From the NCBI GenBank assembly GCA_910576855.1, contig CAJTJP010000014.1:1-64000 (forward strand): DNA of 64,000 nucleotides, given 5' to 3'. Shown piece after piece: positions 1-8,589 of this stretch; within the stretch, counting starts at the first letter, position 1; every line of letters starts with the position of its first letter. The position numbers and the translations under genes are program-made. This DNA is from Erysipelotrichales bacterium (GTDB lineage: Bacteria; Bacillota_I; Bacilli_A; Erysipelotrichales; Erysipelotrichaceae). The notes below the pieces were generated by a model. It was not told the origin of the DNA and ran no database searches. It saw nothing but the letters and a program-made list of their open reading frames with translations.

Positions 1-848
1 ATGCATTGAAACTGAGCGAATATGAGGAAAACTTATATATTTGCGGCAATCGAAATAGTTACTCAAAAACGGATCATGATGCGACAATGATGAACACAAA
101 ATATGATTATTACAATCAGACAGGAGTATCGAAGCCATGCTATAACATCCAACATGCCGTAAGTGGAGGAATCGTAATGAATGTAGGAGTGTATCAGACA
201 CCCGGAGACACTAAGACATATATCCCATTTCTTGAGCAGAATAAGGAATATCACGGATTCTATCCCAAATGGGCAATCACAGATGCAGGATATGGAAGCT
301 ACGATAATTATTTTTTCAATATTGAAAACGGAATAGAATTGGGAATGAAATATAATTACTATGCCAAAAAGAACGATAGGAAGTTCATGAAAAAGCAATA
401 TAATGTGATGAATTGGAAGAAGAATGAAGATGGGTATAAGATATGCCCAGCAGGAAAAGTATTTGATATACTGCTGCGAGAAGAATATGATGAAATAGGA
501 AGATACTTGAAAATAAACCAAAGATACGGCTGTGAAGGCTGCGCTGAATGTGAACGGCGAAAAGATTGTACAAAATCAAGCAGAAGGACAATAACGGTAA
601 ATGCAATCAATGAGGAATTTCAGAGAAAAGTAGATGAGAATCTAGGGACAGAAACGGGAAAAGAAATGAAAAAGCAAAGAAGTATCCAAGCAGAAGGAGT
701 GTTTGGAGTCATCAAGCAAGCTCGACTCTATACGAGAATAAAACGCAGAGGCCTAGAAAATGTAGAAATAGAGATATTCAAGTTATATGCAGGATATAAT
801 TTAATGAAATTCCACAATTACCGTCTGGCGCAAAAATGTAAAGCATAA
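1..848 (+). mobile_element. IS1182-like transposase, 5'-truncated by window edge
   Basis: The reading frame is open from the left edge and encodes the C-terminal ~280 residues of a DDE transposase. Visible family traits are the N-proximal 'DHDATMM' stretch, 'AITDAGYGSYDN' (second catalytic Asp region), a Cys cluster (CEGCAECERRKDC) and the terminal 'QAEGVFGVIKQARLYTRIKRRGLENVEIE' region carrying the catalytic Glu. This layout is typical of IS1182/IS1380-like transposases with a zinc-finger-like insert. The N-terminal half lies outside the window, so intactness cannot be judged. The element would encode the cut/strand-transfer enzyme that mobilises it. I could not identify the right terminal inverted repeat with confidence; the IS end should lie shortly after the stop, around 850-880. 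Confidence 0.85.
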
Positions 849-869
849 AATTTTCGTTAATTAGTGGGG

Positions 870-947
870 ACGAGTTTTTTTGTGCTCAAACAATCCACAA
901 AGGTACAGATCCTAAGCCATATGAACAGTTAGAAAGCGAAGTTTATT
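870..947 (+). pseudogene. short coding-like remnant next to the IS
   Basis: An open stretch just after the transposase reads ...FFCAQTIHKGTDPKPYEQLE and ends in a stop at 945-947. It has no start or ribosome-binding site of its own. It looks like the 3' tail of a gene interrupted by the insertion element, but it is too short to assign. The rest of 849-1148 holds only the terminator of the downstream minus-strand gene. Confidence 0.3.
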
Positions 948-971
948 GAACATTCCCTTTTATAGCATAAC

Positions 972-1030
972 AAAAAGCTGTAATGCAATAGAATGATCTC
1001 ATTGATCAACTAATGCGTTACAGCCCCTTT
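972..1030 (-). terminator. terminator of the PTS IIA gene
   Basis: Read on the minus strand, GGCTGTAACGCA pairs with TGCATTACAGC across a loop and is followed by TTTTTG. It lies about 120 bases after the IIA stop. Confidence 0.7.
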
Positions 1031-1148
1031 TCCTTTACCTTATTATTACTTACAGTGCGTTTCCCCTATCTTAATTCACAGACCGTTGTCTCATTCCTAA
1101 GCCTGTATATCATACAAAAAAACTTATCATACTTACAGTCTGCCTTTT

Positions 1149-1469
1149 CTACCCCTTCTCCACCGCATCAAAACGACGATAAATATCTAAAAATTCACTG
1201 CACAATATTTTAAAAGATTCAGCGCTCATCAACTGATCCTCTGCATGCACAAGCAATAAATCAAGCTCAGCCTTGTTTCCCCCGGCTTCCTGATTCAATA
1301 AATCGGCATGAATTCGATGCCCCTTCGCATAGGCTTCATTCCCCTGCTTCAACAACTCGTTACAAGCATCATAACGATTTGCCTTTGCCTCCTGTATCGC
1401 CTCTACATATTTGCTTCTGGCATTACCTGCTTCGGTAATAATCTGTAAGCATAACATCTCACTGCTCAT
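1149..1469 (-). CDS. PTS lactose/cellobiose-type EIIA component
   Basis: This 106-residue protein matches the all-alpha EIIA family of lactose/N,N'-diacetylchitobiose PTS systems (usual length 100-115). The active-site block VHAEDQLM is present: the His is the expected phosphorylation site and the Asp three residues later is the trimer-axis metal ligand. A GHRIHADLLNQEAGG segment precedes it. It would accept phosphate from HPr and pass it to an EIIB. A TTG lies 6 bases further upstream, but AGGAGGG sits 8 bases before the ATG at 1469, so I take the ATG. No EIIB, EIIC or glycosidase is adjacent: the gene is an orphan between an IS end and a divergent sensor kinase. The sugar cannot be told from sequence. 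Confidence 0.88.
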   Translation of the reverse strand: MSSEMLCLQIITEAGNARSKYVEAIQEAKANRYDACNELLKQGNEAYAKGHRIHADLLNQEAGGNKAELDLLLVHAEDQLMSAESFKILCSEFLDIYRRFDAVEKG

Positions 1470-1723
1470 TCCCAATCCCTCCTGATCACATGATTATTAA
1501 AAATACAATTCATCGCTTTATCTATGTATTATTAAAACACTTTTTCACTTGACAATCCATAAACAAACTTACCGATACATGGAATATATTGACATTCTCA
1601 ACCAAAAAATGAAGCAATGAAAAGAATTATGTATTTTAAGGCTTTCTCATTTCCTTCAAGTTATTTTTTGATAAAAAAACAACTATTTTCTTACACAGAC
1701 TTTTCTAATCAGCATTTTCATTA

Positions 1724-1729
1724 TATAAT
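1724..1729 (+). promoter_or_regulatory. candidate -10 box for the GHKL kinase
   Basis: TATAAT lies 32 bases before the start codon of the kinase, with a poor -35 match (TTTTCT) 17 bases upstream. It is the only good -10 in the divergent spacer between the IIA gene and the kinase. Confidence 0.4.
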
Positions 1730-1760
1730 ATACCTATTGAAAGAAAGGAGCGAGGCATAG

Positions 1761-3197
1761 ATGCTGCAGGATGTTACATTATATACCTTTATATACGGAA
1801 GCTGCGTCTACTGGTCTTGTTTCCTGTTATGCGATTTAACCTTTACCAAAGCAATCGCTAAAGCTGCCGTATATTCCGTTATCGCATTATTTTATGCCGG
1901 AATCGGTGCATTATATTTTATGACCGCCTTTTCCTCATTGACCTTTATTGAATATATCATCGGTTTTTTACCGTTTATCATTATCCCGCTGTTATATAAG
2001 GATTCGGTAGCCAAAATCGTATTTACCTATTTCAGCTCTTTATTATATTGTTTAATGATACATCTGTTGAGTAATATTATCACAAATCATATTTTTACCG
2101 CTGTAAGCGATATGAATATCATTAATAATCTGACACCTGATATACTGTTTCGTATGATTACCTTGGGACTGATGCTTCTGTATCTTATATTCGTATTTTT
2201 CATATTTAAACAAATGTTTCAAAATATGCTGGAACAGGTATCCAATAAATTAATAGCGATAGCCTGTGCACTCCCTGTATTTGCGTTTGTGATTCTGCTT
2301 GTAGATTATGTCATGCTTCCTGAACTGACGGATATGAACGGCAATGTAATTGCGCTGTTGACGCTGATGTTTTTGATTCTTACCGTTTACGGTATCGTAT
2401 ATGCGGCATTCTCTAAAGCAACTGTTGCCGAAACGAAAAGCGGCAGTAAGGAAACAAACAAGCAGCCTGCGATCGTTAAAAAGGAAATCGTTTCCGATCC
2501 GATGGATTTGTTGACAAGCGGTCGGCATTATTACGAAATGCTTCTGAATCATTATATCGATATGAACAATCGCACAAAGACGTTGGATAATCAGATGCAG
2601 ACAATGAATTCTCTGCTTGTGAATGACAATGTCGCAGGTGCCAGTGTATTCGTTGACCGTATCTCACAGACCTTTCACGATCACGATGTCGTAACGGTTT
2701 GTAATAATCAGTCATTGAATTTATTATTTTCCTACTGGCATTATATTTGTAAGCAGCAGCAGATTTATTTTGAAACGCATATTGATTTACCGGGTCAACT
2801 GCCCATTCCGGATTTAGATTTATGTATCCTATTCGGAAACTGCTTGGAAAATGCCGTTGAAGCATGCGGCTATGTGAAGGATATGAGTCAACGCTTTATC
2901 AATGTAGACGGAAAAATCCAAAACGGTAGTCTTGTGATCGTGATGGACAATTCCTTTGACGGCTTTATCAATAAAGTAAACAACCGCTTAAAGTCGCGTA
3001 AGAAATTCGGCGGCATCGGTTTAAAGACCGTTCAGGCAGTCGTGGGCAAATATCAGGGAAACATTGATATGGAATATCCGCAAAATGTATTCAGTATCTT
3101 TTTGAAAATACCGTTGAATCAAAAGAAGGCACAGAAGGAACATCGTCAACAGGAACAAAAAAATACACAGCGAGTGAATCGCAAACGAAGCGCATAA
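1761..3197 (+). CDS. GHKL-type membrane sensor histidine kinase (AgrC-like)
   Basis: The protein has 478 residues. The first ~215 residues form about six hydrophobic helices, like the peptide-sensing membrane domain of AgrC-type kinases. A dimerisation helix follows (HYYEMLLNHYIDMNN, ~255-285), then a GHKL ATPase domain with the N box NCLENAVEAC (~359) and a G box GGIGLKTVQ near the C-terminus. The tail is lysine/arginine/glutamine rich. Start: ATG 10 bases after AAAGGAGCG. Such kinases normally sit next to a LytTR response regulator and often a signal-peptide gene; none is adjacent here, so the partner must be elsewhere or lost. The kinase assignment is secure and the ligand is unknown. It converges on the HD-domain gene through a shared terminator. 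Confidence 0.85.
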   Translation: MLQDVTLYTFIYGSCVYWSCFLLCDLTFTKAIAKAAVYSVIALFYAGIGALYFMTAFSSLTFIEYIIGFLPFIIIPLLYKDSVAKIVFTYFSSLLYCLMIHLLSNIITNHIFTAVSDMNIINNLTPDILFRMITLGLMLLYLIFVFFIFKQMFQNMLEQVSNKLIAIACALPVFAFVILLVDYVMLPELTDMNGNVIALLTLMFLILTVYGIVYAAFSKATVAETKSGSKETNKQPAIVKKEIVSDPMDLLTSGRHYYEMLLNHYIDMNNRTKTLDNQMQTMNSLLVNDNVAGASVFVDRISQTFHDHDVVTVCNNQSLNLLFSYWHYICKQQQIYFETHIDLPGQLPIPDLDLCILFGNCLENAVEACGYVKDMSQRFINVDGKIQNGSLVIVMDNSFDGFINKVNNRLKSRKKFGGIGLKTVQAVVGKYQGNIDMEYPQNVFSIFLKIPLNQKKAQKEHRQQEQKNTQRVNRKRSA

Positions 3198-3258
3198 AAA
3201 GCTTGTCAGCATTGATATGTACCTAAATTCAGGCAACATATCACGTGGCAAGCTTTTT
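3196..3258. terminator. bidirectional terminator between kinase and HD gene
   Basis: AAAAAGCTTG and CAAGCTTTTT form a perfect outer stem, with TGATATG/CATATCA inside. The A-tract and T-tract serve both converging genes. Confidence 0.8.
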
Positions 3259-3276
3259 ATTGTTTAACGTATGAAA

Positions 3277-4500
3277 TCAAAGAATTTCCTTCGGATAATA
3301 AACCTTGCGGTCCTCCTTCAGCTTTTCATGACAGACTGCATGAACCAACGGACTGATTGTTGAAAGCTCCTTTACCGTCTGATCCTCGCCTAAAATCCAA
3401 ATATTATGACCGCTTTCATTGCGCTGATACAGTGAATAAAGCGCCTGTGCCGCCGTATCACTGTAAACATAGTAATCAGGTGAATAGCCTGCCTGTAAGG
3501 CCTTATGTTTTATTTCCTCGATACGTGCTTCATCACTAACAGTTTCATATTCAAATAGTTTTCTGTCCAAGATACGAGAAGACAAATCGCGCAGTATTGC
3601 ATCAGGATGTGTTCTTAACCTCGCAAAACCGTAAAAGGCCGCTGCCTCATCCAATAAAAACAAATCCTCGATTCCCGCCGGAGTATCCTTTAAAAAAGGA
3701 ATCAGCATTTCTACATTCTGCAAGCTGTCGGCATCATTTTGATAAAGATACTTCAGTCGACGAAACAGCATTACCAACAAACCCTCATAGCTTCGTGCAA
3801 CCGGATGCAGATACACTTGCCAATACATATGATAGCGCGCCATAATATAATCCTCAACACTGTGGATACCGCTTTCCTTTACCGTAATGCGTTCATCCAC
3901 AATACGCATCGTACGAATAATGCGCTCTAAGTCAAAATTACCGTAGCTCGTACCGGTAAAATAAGCGTCTCTCAACAAATAATCCATGCGATCTGCATCC
4001 AACTGTCCCGATACGATTTGATTCAGCAATTCATTACGATGGCGGCCCTTGATGATATCGACAACATCCTTGCTTAAGGAGACATCACAGCGTTCTAATA
4101 TACGATGAATCTCACTGTTCTCCGTTATGATTTTACACGTATATTCCTCATGAGACAACAAACTGACTGACTCAAACGCATGAGAAAAGGGACCGTGCCC
4201 GATATCATGCAGCAATCCCGCTGCCATAACCGTAAGCTTTTCATAATCACTTAAACGCACTCGCAGCTCTTCAATCTCATTCACCATTCTGCGAACGATT
4301 TCATAAACACCGAGCGAATGAGAAAAGCGTGAATGCTCCGCCGTATGATAAATCTGAAAATCACCGCCGAGCTGATGAATCCTCCTGAGCCTCTGCATTT
4401 CCTTCGCATTGATACAATCCCATATAATTTTATCCTCAACATGAATATATCCATGAATCGGATCGCGCATTACCTTTTTTTCACCGGTTTTTTCAAACAT
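3277..4500 (-). CDS. HD-domain phosphohydrolase (YwfO/SAMHD1-like dNTPase)
   Basis: The protein has 407 residues, and the N-terminal 200 contain the HD metal site: H61 in HSRFSHSLG, H98-D99 in LLHDIGHGPFSHAF, and the distal Asp in the D-A-D-R-M-D-Y stretch around 168-174 followed by LLRD. This is the pattern of dGTPase/SAMHD1-type triphosphohydrolases and of Bacillus YwfO and enterococcal EF1143, which cleave dNTPs to nucleoside and triphosphate. The gene starts with ATG behind GTGAGG and stands alone, facing the kinase. Control of the dNTP pool is the family-based inference; regulation by nucleotides is likely but not visible in sequence. Confidence 0.85.
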   Translation of the reverse strand: MFEKTGEKKVMRDPIHGYIHVEDKIIWDCINAKEMQRLRRIHQLGGDFQIYHTAEHSRFSHSLGVYEIVRRMVNEIEELRVRLSDYEKLTVMAAGLLHDIGHGPFSHAFESVSLLSHEEYTCKIITENSEIHRILERCDVSLSKDVVDIIKGRHRNELLNQIVSGQLDADRMDYLLRDAYFTGTSYGNFDLERIIRTMRIVDERITVKESGIHSVEDYIMARYHMYWQVYLHPVARSYEGLLVMLFRRLKYLYQNDADSLQNVEMLIPFLKDTPAGIEDLFLLDEAAAFYGFARLRTHPDAILRDLSSRILDRKLFEYETVSDEARIEEIKHKALQAGYSPDYYVYSDTAAQALYSLYQRNESGHNIWILGEDQTVKELSTISPLVHAVCHEKLKEDRKVYYPKEIL

Positions 4501-4799
4501 AACGCTACCTCACTTTACTATCATTGTACTATAGAATGATATTCTTGAAAAGGAAATAATTTCATATAAATAAACCTAAATCTAATACATAAACTGTTTT
4601 TATACGGATGAAGCATGCCGATGTAAGTAAAGACAATACTGTATATAGGACTTTTTCAATGAACAATACATCACATTAGGTATCGATTCAAACCTTAATG
4701 AGATTTAAAATCGCAAGAAGTGATGATTTACTATCGCAAACGATTAAAATGTGTTATATTATAGATAGATAAAATCAAATACTATCAGGAGGTATGATT

Positions 4800-5783
4800 A
4801 TGAAAATCGCAACGATCGGAACAAGCTTTATTACAGAGTGGTTTTTATCTGCCGCAGCTAAAATAGACAATGCACAGCCGATTGCCGTTTATTCAAGGAA
4901 TGAACAAAAGGGCAAAGATTTAGCTTCGCAATACGGTATACAAAAGGTATATACAGACCTTGATGCAATGCTGAAGGATGATGAAATTGAATGTGTATAT
5001 GTAGCGTCACCGAATTCTCTCCATTATCAGCATGCATCAGCGGCACTGAAGGCCGGTAAGCATGTGATTTGTGAAAAGCCGTTTACTTCTACGGCAAAGG
5101 AATTAAAGGAACTGAGTGAACTGGCGAAGTCAAAGCATTTATTCTTGTTTGAAGCAATCGTGACAATACATATGCCTAATTATATTTCTTTAAAGGAAAA
5201 GCTTCCTGAATTGGGAGATATTAAAATGGTACAATGTAACTTCTCACAATATTCCTCACGCTATGATAAATTTATGGCAGGAGAATCGGTAAACGTATTC
5301 GATCCTAAATTTTCTGGTGGCGCACTTATGGATATCAATATTTATAATCTGCATTTTGTAATGAATCTTTTCGGTAAGCCAAACGATGTCCATTACTATC
5401 CGAATATGACAAGGGGGATTGATACCTCCGGTGTGCTTGTATTGAACTATGAGGGATTTCATGCCGTATGCGTCGGCTGTAAGGATACGAAATCCCATAA
5501 CATCTCACAGATTCAAGGTGAAAAGGGATATATTACCTTGAATTCAGAAACAAGCCGCTGTGCAAATTATTCATTGACGACAAATGACGGGACGGTTTTG
5601 CCGTCAATCAAACAAGAGGATATTGCCTTGTATTACGAAATCAAGGATTTTATGAGAATCATGGAGGAACAGGATTATGCAGCATGCGAGGCATTGTTAG
5701 AGTATTCCAACGAGGTTATGGAGGTACTTGAACAGGCACGCAAAAAAGCGGGAATTCGTTTTCCGGCAGATGCGAATGAATAA
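4800..5783 (+). CDS. Gfo/Idh/MocA family oxidoreductase
   Basis: The protein has 327 residues. An N-terminal Rossmann fold (IATIGTSFITEW, the family's variant of the G-x-G motif) leads to the catalytic-lysine motif CEKP (91-94) and the alpha/beta C-terminal substrate domain. Members are NAD(P)-dependent sugar or polyol dehydrogenases; the substrate here is unknown. An ATG occurs 6 bases earlier, only one base after AGGAGG, so the second ATG (spacing 7) is the real start. The gene is monocistronic, with its own upstream AT-rich promoter region and a terminator directly after the stop. Confidence 0.88.
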   Translation: MKIATIGTSFITEWFLSAAAKIDNAQPIAVYSRNEQKGKDLASQYGIQKVYTDLDAMLKDDEIECVYVASPNSLHYQHASAALKAGKHVICEKPFTSTAKELKELSELAKSKHLFLFEAIVTIHMPNYISLKEKLPELGDIKMVQCNFSQYSSRYDKFMAGESVNVFDPKFSGGALMDINIYNLHFVMNLFGKPNDVHYYPNMTRGIDTSGVLVLNYEGFHAVCVGCKDTKSHNISQIQGEKGYITLNSETSRCANYSLTTNDGTVLPSIKQEDIALYYEIKDFMRIMEEQDYAACEALLEYSNEVMEVLEQARKKAGIRFPADANE

Positions 5784-5813
5784 AAAAACGGCTGTTGTAA
5801 AGCAGTCGTTTTC
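5783..5813. terminator. bidirectional terminator between oxidoreductase and NUDIX gene
   Basis: The stem AACGGCTG/CAGTCGTT has an 8-base loop, an A-tract on one side and a T-tract on the other, and lies between two converging genes. Confidence 0.75.
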
Positions 5814-5831
5814 ATTTACCGAATACATAAG

Positions 5832-6221
5832 CTATTCTTGTGTTTGTAAATAGTCCAACAAGCAGCGATCGGCCGTTTGAAACTCATAATCATACGGCTC
5901 GTTTCTTTTTACCCATATCCCCTCATAATGCGCACGAAATTCCGGTTCACCGCTGACGATATGAGCCTTATAGGCATGTACATGGATACTGACGGAAAAA
6001 TCATCATCGTAAAAATCAAGCAGGAATCGATCGATTTCAATGTCGACATTTAATTCTTCACGACATTCACGGATACAGGCTGCTTCATAGGTTTCTCCTG
6101 CTTCAACCTTACCGCCCGCAAACTCCCATATTCCGTCTGCGACCTTTGAATTTCGCTTTGCGATCAACAGCTTTTTTTCATCATTTTCAATTACGGCACA
6201 AACGACATCAAGCTTCTTCAT
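5832..6221 (-). CDS. NUDIX hydrolase, MutT-like
   Basis: The protein has 129 residues. The complete NUDIX box lies at ~37-58: a Gly, E43 six residues later, then R51-E52 and E55-E56. The surroundings IWEFAGGKVEAGE are typical of MutT-like 8-oxo-(d)GTP diphosphatases and related dNTP pyrophosphatases. A longer reading frame exists upstream, but MKKLDVVCAVIE is the normal MutT beginning, so I place the start at 6221. This overlaps the preceding membrane-protein gene by 14 bases, which suggests translational coupling. The exact nucleotide substrate is not predictable. Confidence 0.85.
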   Translation of the reverse strand: MKKLDVVCAVIENDEKKLLIAKRNSKVADGIWEFAGGKVEAGETYEAACIRECREELNVDIEIDRFLLDFYDDDFSVSIHVHAYKAHIVSGEPEFRAHYEGIWVKRNEPYDYEFQTADRCLLDYLQTQE

Positions 6222-6573
6222 GCCAAGCCTCATAGTGACGCTCAACCGTTTCATAAAAGCTGATGCCGAACGCAAATACAAATGCGGATGCGATGATTTG
6301 CGCCCAATTCATGACCTCGTCAGCGATTAAGCCGTTGTAGATACCGATACAACCCACAGCCATATACAGCAGTAAGCCGATGCGGTGTTGAATCCGTTTG
6401 CGTAACGAAATCAAAACACCGGCCGCAAGCAATGCAACACTGATACCGCATGCGACAAGCGTATCGCTTAAACTCCATTCATAATGAGCCTGTGTTACTG
6501 CATAGGCACAAAGCAGTGCATAACAATACAGCGGAATCAATGCGACGCTGAAAATTTTAGAATTGAATTTCAC
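6208..6573 (-). CDS. small membrane protein, unrecognised
   Basis: The product has 121 residues with about four hydrophobic segments (roughly 8-28, 38-57, 66-84 and 90-107) and a polar C-terminal tail. I recognise no family. The start is a GTG whose last bases overlap the TGA stop of the upstream LuxS-like gene, with AGAGGTG eight bases before it. The 3' end overlaps the NUDIX gene, so the three genes form a tightly coupled operon. Confidence 0.65.
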   Translation of the reverse strand: MKFNSKIFSVALIPLYCYALLCAYAVTQAHYEWSLSDTLVACGISVALLAAGVLISLRKRIQHRIGLLLYMAVGCIGIYNGLIADEVMNWAQIIASAFVFAFGISFYETVERHYEAWHEEA

Positions 6574-6821
6574 GCTTTCACCTCTTGGAAACAGCTGAAA
6601 TCAGTCGCCGTTATTCCTTTGGTATTATCTTGCTGCTTGCTGCGTATAAAGGTCGCAAATAAATGCTTTGATGTATGTAAAACTGCTTGATCGGAATAAT
6701 CATCGTTGTTTGTTTTTTTCATTCGTAAATCATAGGTGATGACATCACCGCCTATTTTTGATAAATAAAAGCTCTGATACAATATATCATGGTTGATACA
6801 TAAGTTTGCGATTTTATTCAT
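6570..6821 (-). CDS. truncated, degenerate LuxS-like protein
   Basis: The product has 83 residues and reads as the N-terminal half of S-ribosylhomocysteine lyase: the early ...NHD... pair (normally DH, residues 10-12), then GGDVITYDLRM and HTSKHLFATFIR (49-60), which aligns with the family's HTxEHLxATxxR. The catalytic Glu of HxxEH is replaced by Lys (K52), and the part that carries the third zinc ligand (Cys) and the GPMGC loop is missing. The normal enzyme is ~150-160 residues long. The last ~20 residues do not resemble LuxS. A good ribosome-binding site (GAGGAGTGATGGA) precedes the ATG, and the stop overlaps the next gene's start, so it may still be translated as an operon leader. It should not be a working AI-2 synthase. 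Confidence 0.6.
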   Translation of the reverse strand: MNKIANLCINHDILYQSFYLSKIGGDVITYDLRMKKTNNDDYSDQAVLHTSKHLFATFIRSKQQDNTKGITATDFSCFQEVKA

Positions 6822-7013
6822 TCCATCACTCCTCGCAAGTATTGTAACATATTTATTAAAATAAAGCTATGAGATATAATTTACTTTATCGCAACCGGAT
6901 TTTGTCGCTCATTCGATTAGATTGAAAGATATGATTTATTCATACAGTGCCGTAAAAAAGAAGGATATGCATCAGCACTTACCTAAATGCTGCAATTCCA
7001 TTTCCTGCCAAAT

Positions 7014-7058
7014 AAAAAAGCTTTCCTTTTGAACGATTACGTATTGTCAGAAAGCCTA
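7014..7058 (-). terminator. terminator of the ecf-truA-PHP operon
   Basis: On the minus strand AGGCTTTCT pairs with GGAAAGCTT and is followed by TTTTTTATTT, directly after the PHP gene stop. Confidence 0.7.
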
Positions 7059-7847
7059 AAAGCCATTACACTCCAAGCATTCAATGCGCTTGATCTGCAG
7101 TACCTCATCCAAATAATGCTGCGCCTTGTCCCAATAATAAGGATTTCGTAAGTCCTCATAGTGATGCGCATCACTGCCGATAATTGCCGTATTACCTACC
7201 TCGCGCGCAATTTCCCAAAACCGTGGGTGCGGATACTCATACACATGATTGATTTCATTATAAGCAGCTCCGGCAAGATTATACTCCAACGGAATATCTA
7301 AGCGCTTTGCGGCTTCACAAATGCGGTAAGCAATTGCTTCACAGCGTTCATCAAAACGAGGGCAGGCGCGCATAAACAGCTCCGGATGACAAAGATACGA
7401 ATACAGACCGCTCTCCATTCCCTCAATACACTGTTCACAATACAACTCCAAATAATGCTCATCAACGCAAGCCGTCCCGAAATAAACACGCTTTTCATCA
7501 CTCAAATAATAATGATTACCGAAAATAATATAATCCACCTGCTCCTGCTTTAAAAAATCACGAAGCCATCCCATATACTGCGGAAAATACTCCACCTCCA
7601 AGCCAAGCTTTACAGAAATTTGATTTCGATACTTTTCCTTCAAGGCCAAAACACTTTGTTTATAATCTTGGAACTTATCAAGGCGCATTCGCATATGCGA
7701 TACAAAATCGCTGTCATAGCGCCAAGGTGTATGATCGGAAAAGCCCAATTCATCAAAGCCGGCCGCAATCGCACTCTTTACATAATCCTCATCCTTGCCT
7801 ATCGCATGATGACAACGCGCTGTATGCGTGTGATAATTCGCTTTCAT
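7056..7847 (-). CDS. PHP-domain phosphatase, histidinol-phosphatase-like
   Basis: The 263-residue protein is a PHP fold with the metal motifs in order: NYHTHTARCHH (N-terminus), SDHTPW, GLEVEYFP, IFGNHYY and IGSDAHHYED. This is the HisK/HisJ-type layout, which dephosphorylates histidinol phosphate. No other his genes are nearby, so the true substrate may be another small phosphoester. The start ATG has GGAGGTG nine bases upstream and lies 59 bases inside the 3' end of truA, an unusually deep overlap that ties its translation to truA. Confidence 0.8.
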   Translation of the reverse strand: MKANYHTHTARCHHAIGKDEDYVKSAIAAGFDELGFSDHTPWRYDSDFVSHMRMRLDKFQDYKQSVLALKEKYRNQISVKLGLEVEYFPQYMGWLRDFLKQEQVDYIIFGNHYYLSDEKRVYFGTACVDEHYLELYCEQCIEGMESGLYSYLCHPELFMRACPRFDERCEAIAYRICEAAKRLDIPLEYNLAGAAYNEINHVYEYPHPRFWEIAREVGNTAIIGSDAHHYEDLRNPYYWDKAQHYLDEVLQIKRIECLECNGF

Positions 7848-8589
7848 CGTAATACACCTCCGTTAAATACAAGCCCTGCGGTTGTGCCTTAAAGCGGCAT
7901 GCGTGCTTGCTTTCACTTTCCAACATTTCCACTATTTGCTGCTCGCTCAATCGATGCTTTCCCGCTTCAATCAAAGTCTGGGCAAGCATACGCACCATAT
8001 ACCGTAAAAAGCCGGTTCCGATAAAGCTCATACGAATAAAATCCGCCTCTTGACTTACTTTCAATTCAAGTAAGGTTTTTATGCGCGGTTTACGCGGATC
8101 GATTTTTGCGCTGGTAAAGCTCGTAAAGTCATGGGTACCGATAAAAGCCTTTGCGCAGCTCTGCATATATGCAACATCTAAAACACTTCGTTCCGGTGCC
8201 GTATAACGCTGATAAAAGGGATGATCAACGCAATTCGTAATCAGATAATCATAGCGCTTCGCAATCGCAGAAAAACGCGCGTGAAAATCCATTGGTACGA
8301 ATTCCACCCGTTGAATACGAATATCCTTAGGAAGCATACTGTTCAGTGCCGATTTCCAATGATATTCATCAATATCCTTTTCACTGTCAAAATGAAACAC
8401 CTGCCCGAATGCATGCACCTGTGCATCGGTTCGCCCGCTGGCCGTTACCGTAATCTCATGCTTGTGCATGGAACTTAACACATCCTCAATTACAGCCTGT
8501 ATGCTGTCCGCATTCGTTTGTCTTTGCCAGCCCTGATATGCAGAACCGTCATATGCACATACAGCCTTTATGCGCCTTACCGCAGCCAT
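7789..8589 (-). CDS. truA: tRNA pseudouridine(38-40) synthase TruA
   Basis: The protein has 266 residues. The catalytic Asp (D55) lies in SGRTDAQVHAFGQ, and the family motifs YDGSAYQGWQRQ, FHARFSA and FLRYMVRML are all visible. It isomerises U38-U40 in the anticodon stem-loop of tRNAs. The gene overlaps ecfT by 13 bases, the classic ecfA1-ecfA2-ecfT-truA arrangement of Firmicutes. After the usual C-terminal GLYL.EV.Y there is a tail of about 20 residues, which produces the overlap with the PHP gene. Confidence 0.95.
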   Translation of the reverse strand: MAAVRRIKAVCAYDGSAYQGWQRQTNADSIQAVIEDVLSSMHKHEITVTASGRTDAQVHAFGQVFHFDSEKDIDEYHWKSALNSMLPKDIRIQRVEFVPMDFHARFSAIAKRYDYLITNCVDHPFYQRYTAPERSVLDVAYMQSCAKAFIGTHDFTSFTSAKIDPRKPRIKTLLELKVSQEADFIRMSFIGTGFLRYMVRMLAQTLIEAGKHRLSEQQIVEMLESESKHACRFKAQPQGLYLTEVYYDESELSHAYSALSSCDRQG

